From: Sulfurimonas sp.
GTDB lineage: Bacteria > Campylobacterota > Campylobacteria > Campylobacterales > Sulfurimonadaceae
Length of the DNA: 22,122 bases
NCBI GenBank assembly: GCA_012963655.1
Contig: DTVI01000228.1
Span: 1-22,122 of the forward strand
Reading direction: 5' to 3'
Made by a program: the position numbers and the translations under genes. The notes under the pieces are model-generated. The model ran no database searches and was not told the origin of the DNA. It saw only the letters and a program-made list of their open reading frames with translations. Positions 1 to 7,362 of the stretch are shown piece by piece. Position 1 is the stretch's first letter, and each line of letters begins with the position of its first letter.

Positions 1-1
1 A

Positions 2-379
2 AGAGTTATTCCGTTTAAACTTGTATGGTTTAAGGGGAGGCTTACAGCACGTCGCTTAAGCATTCCTTTTACTATTTCTTATGGTGTATCTTATGATGAA
101 GTTAATGAGATTATTCTTGCAGCCTTAGAAAAAAGTGAATTAAAGTATATTCGTAATTCTTCTGAGTTCGTAGTTGAAGTTATTATGGTTGGTATGGATG
201 AAAGAGGTGTGAATTACGCCCTTTTTGTTTTTGTTAATACTTATGGCTCTAATCCACGTTCAGGATTTTTTAGACTGGTATATAAGGCACTTCTTGAACA
301 TAAACTCTCTATTGCGGCACCGCGTTTAGAGCTTAGCATGACAAAAGAAGAAAAGCAGGATTTTAAAGAAAACATATAG
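2..379 (+). CDS. Mechanosensitive ion channel (MscS family), C-terminal part
   Basis: The frame is open from the first bases of the window to the TAG at 377-379, so the gene starts upstream and the ATG at 185 is only an internal Met. The visible 125 residues begin RVIPFKLVWFKGRLTARRLS and continue with ISYGVSYDEVNEIILAAL. The pattern of an Arg-rich strand, a short I-x-(V/I)-SY-x-(V/T/S)-x-(Y/D) strand and an amphipathic helix is typical of the cytoplasmic beta and alpha/beta domains of MscS channels, which open in the inner membrane under osmotic downshock. The end (PRLELSMTKEEKQDF) is a plain soluble tail. The pore-lining helix lies outside the window, so the exact subfamily cannot be told. 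No clear terminator hairpin follows. The family call rests on this C-terminal pattern only. Confidence 0.6.
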   Translation, partial: RVIPFKLVWFKGRLTARRLSIPFTISYGVSYDEVNEIILAALEKSELKYIRNSSEFVVEVIMVGMDERGVNYALFVFVNTYGSNPRSGFFRLVYKALLEHKLSIAAPRLELSMTKEEKQDFKENI

Positions 380-492
380 TCTTTTAGCCTATAAGATTAA
401 GCAAAAAACATTAGACTTTTTTAGTTTAATACTTTTTGTATAAGAGCCCTCCTATTTTAAGTCATTAACAACTTTCATCTAGTTTTTTCTTG

Positions 493-736
493 TTAAATCA
501 GAAAACAGTAAGCCTCTTTTTGTGATAAATTTAAGAGATTATTTGAGAAAATATATCTTATTTTATTATCCCTCCTCATTCTAATTAATATCTTATTAGA
601 ATGCTTATTCGATACTTTTATAGATTCTGCAAAGTGAATGAAACTGTTTTTATGGATGATTAGATTATCAAGTTTTTTATTAACAAAAGACAGCTTGTTG
701 TTGGGGTTGTAAAAGAATTAATTCAGCCTTATACAT
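493..736 (-). pseudogene. Possible broken small ORF, unidentified
   Basis: On the minus strand an ATG at 736-734 opens MYKAELILLQPQQQAVF and then hits TAA. Dropping one T from the TTTT run just before that stop joins it to a frame that stays open for about 60 codons (VNKKLDNLIIHKNSF..., ending SQKEAYCFLI) and stops at 495-493. The single-base shift in a homopolymer and the length of the open frame suggest an about 80-residue gene that has been frameshifted. I do not recognise a family and see no ribosome-binding site before the ATG. In DNA this AT-rich, a 60-codon open frame could also be chance. Confidence 0.3.
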
Positions 737-820
737 ACTAAAATAAAAAGGGGTAATAAACAAGATCTTAGGAAAACACAAGGCTTCTTTATAAGGCCAC
801 AATTTTAACATTAAATTGTT

Positions 821-847
821 TTAAACTAAAAATACTTAAACTAAAAA
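821..847 (+). repeat. Two direct copies of TTAAACTAAAAA before the broken small gene
   Basis: The 12-mer TTAAACTAAAAA occurs at 821-832 and again at 836-847, a 15-base period. The second copy runs into the AAAGGA ribosome-binding site (845-850) of the ORF at 858. It could be a regulator-binding or UP-like site, or simply AT-rich slippage. The rest of 380-857 shows nothing except the possible minus-strand relic at 493-736. Confidence 0.3.
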
Positions 848-857
848 GGATAAAATA

Positions 858-1078
858 ATGATTCAAACAAAAGAAATTAGTGAAGCGTCTATAAAGACAG
901 CCTTATCTCAAGGATATATTACAAAAAATGAGGCCAGACATATGTTAAAAATGTATTTATCTTATTCTAACTTTAGACCCTTCTTCAAGCTCATTTAAAA
1001 GAAATTACTAGCGTTTTTAATCCACATAAAATACACAAGAATAATGTAGTATTCCCCTATAAAAAGGGGGAAGAATGA
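858..1078 (+). pseudogene. Frameshifted small protein gene, first gene of a decayed pair
   Basis: AAAGGA (845-850) stands 7 bases before ATG 858. The frame reads MIQTKEISEASIKTALSQ..., then KNEARHMLKMYLSYSNFR, and stops early at about residue 43. A neighbouring frame picks up at about 977 (TLLQAHLKEITSVFNPHK, then ...KKGEE) and ends at TGA 1076-1078. Joining the two gives an about 73-residue hydrophilic helical protein of unknown family. Its TGA overlaps the ATG of the next ORF (ATGA at 1075-1078), the usual arrangement for translationally coupled genes. The site of the indel is near 971-980, because TAG at 974-976 blocks the second frame just upstream. Confidence 0.5.
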
Positions 1079-1281
1079 AATTTTTATATTACTACTGATA
1101 TGTCTATGTGTGTATGCTACGGAGCATAAGGTAGTACTTGATCTACAAACAGGTAATCCTAAACTTAAAAAAAATATCTTATTGATAGAATTATTGGCAT
1201 CCAACCTTATTACGCAATGCAAGGTGAAAACCTAAGGTTGTAGTTTTAGTCTCATATACTATAGCACTGATTAAGTGGTAA
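1075..1281 (+). pseudogene. DsrE-family-like periplasmic protein, broken by several frameshifts
   Basis: Reading across three frames gives a signal peptide (MKFL, then LLLICLCVYA after one shift in the leader), then TEHKVVLDLQTGNPKLKK. After a shift in the A-run come KYLIDRIIGIQPYYAMQGEN and, after another shift, LKVVVLVS. The sequence HKVV(L/F)DLxTGxPxxxxxYLIxxIxGIxxYYAxQGExLKVVV resembles the start of exported DsrE/DsrF-like proteins of sulfur-metabolising Campylobacterota; this is from memory, not a search. The conserved C-terminal half is missing, and the last open frame stops at 1279-1281. With at least three indels in about 200 bases this is a true pseudogene. It was probably co-transcribed with the ORF at 858-1078. 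Confidence 0.6.
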
Positions 1282-1350
1282 AATGATGGATATGCTTACC
1301 TGCCTGTGGGTTAACTAATCTTTATAACCTCTAAACACATATTTTTATAT

Positions 1351-1367
1351 TATAATTGAGCAAAGGA
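1351..1367 (+). promoter_or_regulatory. -10 box and ribosome-binding site of the thioredoxin-fold gene
   Basis: TATAAT at 1351-1356 is a perfect sigma-70 -10 hexamer in a T/A-rich stretch with no good -35, the usual style of Campylobacterota promoters. AAAGGA (1362-1367) lies 5 bases before ATG 1373. The two overlap closely, so a transcript from this -10 would have a very short leader and may start too close to use the AAAGGA fully. A further promoter upstream is possible. Confidence 0.4.
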
Positions 1368-1372
1368 TTATT

Positions 1373-1795
1373 ATGAAATTACTTATTACACTGATGTTTT
1401 CAGTACTTATGCTATTTGCAGTTAATGCAAAAGATGCGGCCTTTGCTCTGGACTTTGAAGATAATTATAATATAGCCTTGCAAAAAGCTAAAGTTGAAAA
1501 GAAGCCTTTAATGTTAGTTGTAGTTCAAGACACTTGCCCCTATTGTTCTAGATTAATTGAAAATACCTTTGAAGATTCAAGGGTCAAAAAAAATCTTGAC
1601 GGCTTTGTATCACTTATTATAGATAAGCATGATAATTTTCCTAAACAATTTAAAGGAACCCCCGTTCCTATGGTTTATTTTATTGATCCGAGTATAGAAA
1701 AAAGCACGTATGATAATTTAGGATATTTAGATGCGCAGGACTTTAGCAAGATGCTAAAGCATGTTCAATCCCTAAGTCCAAAAAAGATTAAATAA
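1373..1795 (+). CDS. Periplasmic thioredoxin-fold protein (CPYC)
   Basis: This 140-residue protein has an N-terminal signal peptide (hydrophobic to residue 17, likely cut after VNA-19). Its thioredoxin-like domain carries the redox motif C55-P-Y-C58 after a beta strand (PLMLVVVQD) and the cis-proline loop GTPVPM (about 95-100) before MVYFIDP. The (V/Q)DTCPYCSRLIENTF pattern matches the small periplasmic thioredoxin-like (DUF255/Thioredoxin_7-like) proteins that reduce or shuffle disulfides, often for cytochrome c maturation or sulfur metabolism. The substrate cannot be told. Start: ATG 1373 has AAAGGA upstream. It stands alone, converging on the minus-strand gene that ends 2 bases away, and no terminator fits between them. 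It lies next to a dead DsrE-like gene, so it may once have belonged to the same periplasmic sulfur set; that is inference. Confidence 0.8.
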   Translation: MKLLITLMFSVLMLFAVNAKDAAFALDFEDNYNIALQKAKVEKKPLMLVVVQDTCPYCSRLIENTFEDSRVKKNLDGFVSLIIDKHDNFPKQFKGTPVPMVYFIDPSIEKSTYDNLGYLDAQDFSKMLKHVQSLSPKKIK

Positions 1796-1797
1796 TT

Positions 1798-2157
1798 TTA
1801 TAAAGAAAAGCTAGTCTCTTCATACTTTAAAACTTCTGCACGAATGTGCAGAGGTGAAGAAAGATATTCATCTGAACCAAAACCTAGCTCTATCCCTAAG
1901 TCTGTAAACACAATGTTCCCACCTATTTCCATATCAACAGCTTTTAAAGCTGATTCATCTATAAGCTTAGCATCGCTGACACCTGTGAGTTCAAAGTTTA
2001 AATTTACCCAGTCAAAGTCACGATTCTTATCTTGCACTGTCAGAGCTATTTTAAAGCTGGTAGGAGACAAAACTTCTAGTTTAACTAACTCACCCCCAGA
2101 AAAATTAGAAAAACGTTCGAGAAAGGCTTTTAAATCTTGTTTATTTAGTGCTTTCAT
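1798..2157 (-). CDS. Conserved-looking hypothetical protein, 119 residues
   Basis: A small acidic soluble protein without signal peptide or membrane segment: MKALNKQDLKAFLERFSNFS, then alternating strands (SFKIALTVQDKNRDFDWVNL) and ...LIDESALKAVDMEIGG. It looks like one short alpha/beta domain. I do not recognise the family. AGGA followed by TATACAT places a good ribosome-binding site before the ATG at 2157-2155. A plus-strand ORF of similar length (1844-2233) lies opposite; the minus-strand reading is preferred for its start signal and balanced composition. Its 3' end is 2 bases from the convergent thioredoxin-fold gene. Confidence 0.65.
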   Translation of the reverse strand: MKALNKQDLKAFLERFSNFSGGELVKLEVLSPTSFKIALTVQDKNRDFDWVNLNFELTGVSDAKLIDESALKAVDMEIGGNIVFTDLGIELGFGSDEYLSSPLHIRAEVLKYEETSFSL

Positions 2158-2229
2158 ATGTATATCCTGTATCGTTATCGGTTTATTTTTTGGGGAGTTT
2201 TGTATTAGGTGTATTATTAATGCTACTTT

Positions 2230-2319
2230 TTAAAGACACTTTTCGCAAGGGAAACCGCCAGGACTAGTTTTACCTCTGTAAAATCCTTCCACTGGAAGAA
2301 TTTCTTTATCTGAGGTATT
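2230..2319 (-). other. In-frame 29-codon tail after the nrdA stop
   Basis: Directly after the TAG that ends NrdA (2322-2320) the same frame stays open for 29 codons. It begins NTSDKEILPVEGFY, ends GKTSPGGFPCEKCL and stops at TAA 2232-2230. It has a C-x-x-C pair like the NrdA tail. Family members normally end at CVGCQ, so this is probably a separate element. It has no ATG or ribosome-binding site of its own, and its GKTSP part coincides with a hairpin repeat found again at 7363-7391. Readthrough, a relic or an RNA element are all possible. Confidence 0.3.
2248..2275. repeat. Hairpin repeat, copy 1
   Basis: This matches 7363-7391 at 23 of 29 aligned positions, including the 12-mer CTAGTTTTACCT. 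Both copies can fold by pairing an AGG(C/G)AAA arm with TTTTACCT. Both lie just past the 3' end of an intact gene (nrdA here, the pseudouridine synthase there). No T-run follows on the plus strand. Confidence 0.4.
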
Positions 2320-4689
2320 CTATTGACAACCAACACATTCCATAGAACGATCTTCTACATCATTGCTGGCTTCTGGTGATTGAGATCTTAGGTAATATGT
2401 AGACTTAAGACCTAGTTTCCATGCAAGCATATAAATCTCATTTAGGTACTTTCCTGATGCCTTGTCGAGAGTGATGAAAATATTTAAACTCTGACCTTGG
2501 TCTAACCATTTTTGTCTTACAGCTGCCGCCTTGATTAAAAGTGTTTGGTTTAAGTCATAAGCTGGTGTGTAGTATGACCAAGTATCAGGAGATAACTTTG
2601 GTACAACAACAGGGATAAGACCTGATAAGTTTTCTTCAAACCACTTACGTTTATATACAGGTTCAATAGCCTGTGTTGTTCCTGTAAGTATTGAAATAGA
2701 AGAAGTAGGTGCGATAGCCATTAAGTAACCATTACGCATGCCGTTTTTCTTAACGGCTTCTCTTAATTCATCCCAGTCGTAGTTAGAGGCAAATAAGCCA
2801 CCACGGTCAACTAAGTTAATAACGTCAGCAGTTGCGTGGTCCATAGGCATGATTCCTCTACTCCACTTTGAACCTTCAAACTCAGGATATGCACCCTTCT
2901 CTTTAGCAATTTCCATAGATGCGCTGATGGCGTTATAAGACACTGACTCCATAACTTCATCAATCTTATCAAAATGCTCCTGAGTTCCCCAAGCAATTCC
3001 TTGGCACGCTAACATCTCAGCTTCACCCATAACACCTAAACCAACTGAACGTGATTTTAAGTTAGTGCGTTTTACTTTTTCAACTGGGTAGAAATTAAGA
3101 TCAATAACATTATCTAAGGCTCTCATAGCGATAGGTACAATACGTTCTATATCTTCTTTTGTATTAACACGAGAAAGATTTACAGATGCAAGATTACAAA
3201 CTGCTGTATCACCATTTATTTTTTCTTTTTCAACAATAAAGATATTTCTTCCATCTATGCTATCAAGGGCTGTAATCTTGTTAGCGGGTTTAGTTATACC
3301 GCTATCAACTTTTATCATTTCATCTTCATCATAAGAGATAAAGTCACCCTCTTCAAACTTTAGTTTGATTTTGTAGGTGTTAGGGTTAGTGTTTTGAAAG
3401 ATCTCTGTACAAAGGTTAGAGCTTCTAATAACACCATAATGATCATTTGGATTAGCTCTATTCGCATTATCTTTAAAACATAAGAAAGGTGAGCCTGACT
3501 CAAAGTAAGATGTTAAAATTTTCTTCCATAGGTCTTTAGCTTTGATCTTTTCTTTAACAATATCATCATCTTGTTCTAACTCTATATAACGCTTTTCAAA
3601 CTCTTCGCCATAAATAACTGTTAGCTCTTTTGTTTGGTATGGATCAAATAAGGTCCAGATAGCATCTTCTTGAACACGCTTCATAAATAAGTCATTTATC
3701 CATAAAGAAGGGAAAAGGTCATGAGCACGTCTACGTTCTTCACCTGAGTTCTTCTTAAGATCTAAGAAGTCATCAATGTCCATATGCCAAGGCTCAAGGT
3801 AAACAGCGATTGCACCCTTACGCGTTCCTAACTGATCAACAGCGATAGCTACATCATTTGTAATCTTCAAAAATGGAACCGTTCCACCTGCCGCATTTTT
3901 ATGTCCATCTATATATGAACCAATAGATCTAACCTGTGACCAATCCCAACCGATACCACCACCAAACTTAGACAGCATTGCCATCTCTTGGTAAGCATCA
4001 AAGATACCTTCAATATTATCTGGAGTAGAACCAATATAACATGAAGATAATTGGTGTCTTGGTGTTCTTGCATTTGAAAGAGTAGGGGTTGCAAGCATAA
4101 CTTCAAAGGTAGAAATCATGTCATAAAACTTTTTAGCCCATTCTTGTTTGTTCTCGCCTTCTCTTTGCGCTAAGAACATTGCAATACCCATGAACATATG
4201 TTGAGGAAGCTCCATTGGGTTAGCGTCTTTATCTTTGATCTGGTATCTATCATAAAGTGTTTTGATTCCAAGGTAGTTAAACTGTAAGTCACGCTCAGGC
4301 TTGACATAAGCATCTAAGTCATCAAGGTCATACATTTCCTTAAGACCAAGAAGAAGACGGCCCTCAGCTTCTCCACGCTTAAAGTATTCGCTCATCTTGC
4401 AGTAACCTGTAAAATGATTTACTGAGTGATATAAATTATAAAGAAAAAGACGTGAAGCAACAAAGGTCCAGTTAGGTGCATCGATATCAATCTTATCAAC
4501 GGCTGTTTTGATAAGTGCTTGTTGAATCTCTTTAGATGTGATTCCATCTCGGAACATAATCTGTGCATCTACTTCAAGTTCACTTTGGCTAACGCCGGCA
4601 AGACCTTTAACGGAAGCTGCTGTATATTTTTGGATTTTTGTAATATCTAATGGTTCACTACGTCCATTTCTTTTTATAATTGTAATCAT
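2320..4689 (-). CDS. nrdA: Ribonucleoside-diphosphate reductase, alpha subunit (class Ia)
   Basis: NrdA reduces ribonucleotides to deoxyribonucleotides in the cytoplasm, with the NrdB radical subunit (not in this window). The 789 residues hold an N-terminal ATP-cone (about 1-90, starting IIKRNGRSEPLDITKIQKYT) for allosteric control and the ten-stranded barrel. Key residues by alignment to E. coli R1 from memory: C217 (SSCYIG) and C498 (CNLASVNL) as the redox pair, N425/C427/E429 (SNLCTEI) at the active site, Y765-Y766 in the radical path, and C785/C788 (ECVGCQ) as the swinging-arm cysteines. The stretch between C427 and C498 is about 48 residues longer than in E. coli. ATG 4689 is preceded by AAGGG 9 bases away. 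It lies after purB in the same direction but is separated from it by a terminator. An open frame continues after its stop (2319-2230). Confidence 0.97.
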   Translation of the reverse strand: MITIIKRNGRSEPLDITKIQKYTAASVKGLAGVSQSELEVDAQIMFRDGITSKEIQQALIKTAVDKIDIDAPNWTFVASRLFLYNLYHSVNHFTGYCKMSEYFKRGEAEGRLLLGLKEMYDLDDLDAYVKPERDLQFNYLGIKTLYDRYQIKDKDANPMELPQHMFMGIAMFLAQREGENKQEWAKKFYDMISTFEVMLATPTLSNARTPRHQLSSCYIGSTPDNIEGIFDAYQEMAMLSKFGGGIGWDWSQVRSIGSYIDGHKNAAGGTVPFLKITNDVAIAVDQLGTRKGAIAVYLEPWHMDIDDFLDLKKNSGEERRRAHDLFPSLWINDLFMKRVQEDAIWTLFDPYQTKELTVIYGEEFEKRYIELEQDDDIVKEKIKAKDLWKKILTSYFESGSPFLCFKDNANRANPNDHYGVIRSSNLCTEIFQNTNPNTYKIKLKFEEGDFISYDEDEMIKVDSGITKPANKITALDSIDGRNIFIVEKEKINGDTAVCNLASVNLSRVNTKEDIERIVPIAMRALDNVIDLNFYPVEKVKRTNLKSRSVGLGVMGEAEMLACQGIAWGTQEHFDKIDEVMESVSYNAISASMEIAKEKGAYPEFEGSKWSRGIMPMDHATADVINLVDRGGLFASNYDWDELREAVKKNGMRNGYLMAIAPTSSISILTGTTQAIEPVYKRKWFEENLSGLIPVVVPKLSPDTWSYYTPAYDLNQTLLIKAAAVRQKWLDQGQSLNIFITLDKASGKYLNEIYMLAWKLGLKSTYYLRSQSPEASNDVEDRSMECVGCQ

Positions 4690-4792
4690 TAAAATAAGCC
4701 CTTATAATGTATCTGAATGTGTTTCTTTAATTGAAGAGATATTACCAATAATAAGTTAAAAAATAGCTGTAATTTGAAGAAATGTTGGAAAT

Positions 4793-4828
4793 TGTGTAGA
4801 AGAAAACACCTACATGAAAGTAGGTGTT
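4793..4828 (-). terminator. Rho-independent terminator after purB
   Basis: A perfect 9-bp stem, AACACCTAC (4805-4813) with GTAGGTGTT (4820-4828), closes a six-base loop. On the minus strand it is followed by TTTTCTTCT. It ends purB transcription 38 bases after the purB stop, so nrdA needs its own promoter in 4690-4790. I could not choose a convincing hexamer pair there. Confidence 0.8.
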
Positions 4829-4865
4829 AGATTATATGAATATGACTTTCTGTTATACTTATTTA

Positions 4866-6194
4866 TTAACCGAATACTCTTTTGAAGATACCATCTACAT
4901 TCTTAGTGTAATAGTCGTAATTGAAACATTCACGAATCTCGTTTTCACTTAATGATTTTCCTAACTCTTCATCAGCAAGTAAGTTTTCTAGGTAAAGACT
5001 TTCTCCTGCTTCGTTAGTTGTTTTATTACCCTTTTGAATCTCTTCCCATACCTTCATAGCGTTACGCTGAACGATACGGTAAGCATCTTCTCTAGATACA
5101 CCCTTAAGTGGAAGCTCAAGTAAAACCCGTTGAGAGAAAACCAAACCACCTGTTAGGTTTAGGTTCTTCATCATGTTCTCAGGAAAAACAGTTAGGTTTG
5201 CAATAACGTTGTTCATACGGTGAAGCATAAAGTCTGAAGTGATTAAAGAATCAGGTAACCAGAAACGCTCATTAGATGAATGAGAGATATCTCTTTCATG
5301 CCAAAGAGCCATGTTCTCCATAGCAGGCGCAGCATAAGCACGAATAGTACGAGCAAGACCTGTTATATTTTCTGTTAGGATTGGGTTACGCTTATGTGGC
5401 ATTGCAGAAGAACCTTTTTGCCCTTTAGCAAAATACTCTTCAGCCTCATATACTTCTGTTCTTTGAAGGTGTCTTACCTGAACAGCAAACTTTTCAATAG
5501 AAGAAGCAAGTAATGCTAGTGCCGTTGCAAGACGAGCATATCGGTCACGATGAACAACTTGGTTAGAACATGGCTCAGGAGTAAGACCTAGTTCTGCCAT
5601 TGCATATTCTTCTAGTTCAAGTGGTGCGTGTGCAAAATTACCCATAGCTCCAGAAATTTGTCCAACAGAAATTACTTCTTTTGTTTCTTCTAGGTGTTTA
5701 AGGTGACGTGCCATCTCATCATACCAAACAGCAAGAGTTAAACCAAAAGTAATTGGCTCTCCATGGATACCATGAGAACGTCCAACCATCAAAGTCATCT
5801 TATGTTCCATTGCTCGTTTCTTGATAGATTCCATAAGCATCTTAACATCATCAATGATAATTACCATAGAATCTCTCATCTGAATAGCTACGCCAGTATC
5901 AACAGCGTCTGAAGAAGTCATTCCGTAATGGAACCATCTTGACTCTTCTCCAAGGCTTTCAGAAACAGAAGTGTTAAATGCAATAAGGTCATGCTTAGTA
6001 ACTGCCTCTATTTCTTCAATACGCTCAACTGAGAAAGTTGCATTCTTTACAATCTTATCTGCATCTTCTTGAGGAATCTTTCCTAGTTTGGCCCAAGCCT
6101 TAACTGCTGCCTTTTCTACTTCTAACCATGCTGCATATCTTGCATGCTGTGTCCATTTATCTGACATCTCTTTTCTAGCGTATCTTTCTACCAT
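4866..6194 (-). CDS. purB: Adenylosuccinate lyase
   Basis: PurB splits SAICAR to AICAR and adenylosuccinate to AMP, releasing fumarate, in purine synthesis; it works as a cytoplasmic homotetramer. The 442 residues match the fumarase/aspartase superfamily. GRSHGIHGEPITFG (138-151) holds the catalytic His, MTSSDAVDT (92-100) binds substrate, and the signature GSSAMPHKRNP at 261-271 holds the catalytic Ser of the flexible loop. Length is normal for the short bacterial form. ATG 6194 has AAGG about 7 bases upstream. It is divergent from the pseudouridine synthase gene, with a parS site in the 218-base gap, and is followed by a terminator. Confidence 0.97.
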   Translation of the reverse strand: MVERYARKEMSDKWTQHARYAAWLEVEKAAVKAWAKLGKIPQEDADKIVKNATFSVERIEEIEAVTKHDLIAFNTSVSESLGEESRWFHYGMTSSDAVDTGVAIQMRDSMVIIIDDVKMLMESIKKRAMEHKMTLMVGRSHGIHGEPITFGLTLAVWYDEMARHLKHLEETKEVISVGQISGAMGNFAHAPLELEEYAMAELGLTPEPCSNQVVHRDRYARLATALALLASSIEKFAVQVRHLQRTEVYEAEEYFAKGQKGSSAMPHKRNPILTENITGLARTIRAYAAPAMENMALWHERDISHSSNERFWLPDSLITSDFMLHRMNNVIANLTVFPENMMKNLNLTGGLVFSQRVLLELPLKGVSREDAYRIVQRNAMKVWEEIQKGNKTTNEAGESLYLENLLADEELGKSLSENEIRECFNYDYYTKNVDGIFKRVFG

Positions 6195-6307
6195 AAATTG
6201 TCCTTAGGGAAATTGTTTATTAGTGGAAGAATATCTAATTATGACTTAGAAACTTCTATCTATGTTTAATGTAATTTATTTGTTAAATGGAAAGAACAAG
6301 TTTCTAA

Positions 6308-6323
6308 TGTTTCACGTGAAACA
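6308..6323. promoter_or_regulatory. parS site 1 (ParB-binding palindrome)
   Basis: TGTTTCACGTGAAACA is a perfect 16-bp palindrome equal to the widely conserved bacterial chromosomal parS consensus (tGTTtCACGTGAAAca, known from B. subtilis Spo0J and others). It lies between the divergent purB and RluA-family genes, about 110 bases from each start, where ParB loads onto DNA to organise the origin region. The rest of this gap holds only an AT-rich stretch (TAGATAAAAT near 6378-6387) that could be a -10 region for the plus-strand gene. Confidence 0.9.
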
Positions 6324-6412
6324 CTAGAAATTTGTCTCTCATTTATTAGATGAATACACTTTAATCTAAGCCCAACTTAGATAAAATCACAGTATTAATA
6401 AGAAGGAAGAAG

Positions 6413-7324
6413 ATGCCATTTGTAGTTAAAGAGTTTGAAGTTAAAGAGAAGACAAAGGCATTTTTATTTCTTATGAAAGAGATGGGTTATACTCAAAAAG
6501 AGGCTCAAAGGATTATTGCACGTGGACGACTTCAGGTTAATGGAGAAGTGATGAAACATACGGCAGGATACTTTGAAGGAAAGATTTCTTTTATTTGTTT
6601 TGAAGGTGTTAGTCGAGGTTTAAAACCTGTCTTCCAAACAAGTGAGTTTGCAATATATGACAAACCGTCGGGGGTTTTAGTGCACCCTCAAAACAGAAAT
6701 ACAGCCTATTCAATGATAGATGAGGCACATGCTGCTTATGGTAGAGATGCTAACATCACTCACAGAATTGACCAAGAAACTTCAGGTCTGTTATTGATAT
6801 CAAAGAATAAAGAAGCTGAACGAAAACTCAAATGGTTATTTGAAAGCCGAGATATTTCTAAAACATATTTGGCGTTAGTAAGAGGTGAATTCCCAGTTAG
6901 TATTGAGGTTGATGCTCCTCTACTGCGTAAGGAAGATGAGGAAGCTATTGTTAGGATGGTTGTTAAGGTTCATGTAGATGGCAAGTCTGCACAAACATCA
7001 TTCAAACGTCTTTGTTATTATCCTGACTTAGATATGTCTTTGGTTGAATGCTCTCCTAGAACAGGGAGACAGCATCAAATCAGAGTACATTTGTTTCACG
7101 TGAAACATCCAATCATTGGTGATCCATTATATGGACAAACGGATGAGGATAAGGTTAGATTCTTAGATAAATTAATATCCAAAGAAGAACGTATTCAAAA
7201 AAGTGGTGCAGAACGTTTACTGCTTCATGCTCAGTCTTTATGCTTTGAACATGAGTCAAATTTTTGTATTACATCAAAGGCTGAATTTCAAAAGATGGCA
7301 CTAGACTTAGTAAGGAAAAAATAA
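6413..7324 (+). CDS. RluA-family pseudouridine synthase (RluD/RluC type)
   Basis: The enzyme isomerises uridine to pseudouridine in rRNA (or tRNA). The 303 residues hold an S4-like RNA-binding domain at about 13-60 (KAFLFLMKEMGYTQKEAQRI, then ARGRLQVNGEV) and the catalytic domain with HRIDQETSGLLL (117-128), where D120 is the catalytic aspartate. Then come the RTGRQHQIRVHL motif and GDPLYG. The target site cannot be told among RluA/C/D paralogues. Start: AAGGAAGAAG directly before ATG 6413. The codons for L-F-H-V-K-H (227-232) spell a perfect parS palindrome; many relatives have a similar H-(I/V)-x-H stretch there, so the site is hosted in a permissive loop. It has no intact downstream partner, and a hairpin repeat lies 40 bases past the stop. 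Confidence 0.93.
   Translation: MPFVVKEFEVKEKTKAFLFLMKEMGYTQKEAQRIIARGRLQVNGEVMKHTAGYFEGKISFICFEGVSRGLKPVFQTSEFAIYDKPSGVLVHPQNRNTAYSMIDEAHAAYGRDANITHRIDQETSGLLLISKNKEAERKLKWLFESRDISKTYLALVRGEFPVSIEVDAPLLRKEDEEAIVRMVVKVHVDGKSAQTSFKRLCYYPDLDMSLVECSPRTGRQHQIRVHLFHVKHPIIGDPLYGQTDEDKVRFLDKLISKEERIQKSGAERLLLHAQSLCFEHESNFCITSKAEFQKMALDLVRKK
7092..7107. promoter_or_regulatory. parS site 2, inside the pseudouridine synthase gene
   Basis: A second exact TGTTTCACGTGAAACA, 784 bases from the first and in the same phase as coding (TTG TTT CAC GTG AAA CAT = L-F-H-V-K-H). Two exact 16-mers in under 1 kb cannot be chance, so a ParB-binding role is very likely. parS sites inside genes are known in other bacteria. 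Confidence 0.9.
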
Positions 7325-7362
7325 AAACAACTCTTAATCTTATTTTCTAAAGTTACTTTTGT

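Noticed and set aside
995..1222. 75-codon minus-strand ORF
   Set aside because: It is antisense to the two frameshifted plus-strand pseudogenes, which give recognisable protein sequence; the minus reading does not.
1844..2233. 129-codon plus-strand ORF opposite the 119-residue hypothetical gene
   Set aside because: It is rich in Ser, Lys and Pro from antisense reading, lacks a ribosome-binding site and mirrors a minus-strand gene that has a good AGGA site.
4538..4759. Plus-strand ORF over the nrdA start
   Set aside because: It is a shadow of nrdA with no start signal or protein-like pattern.
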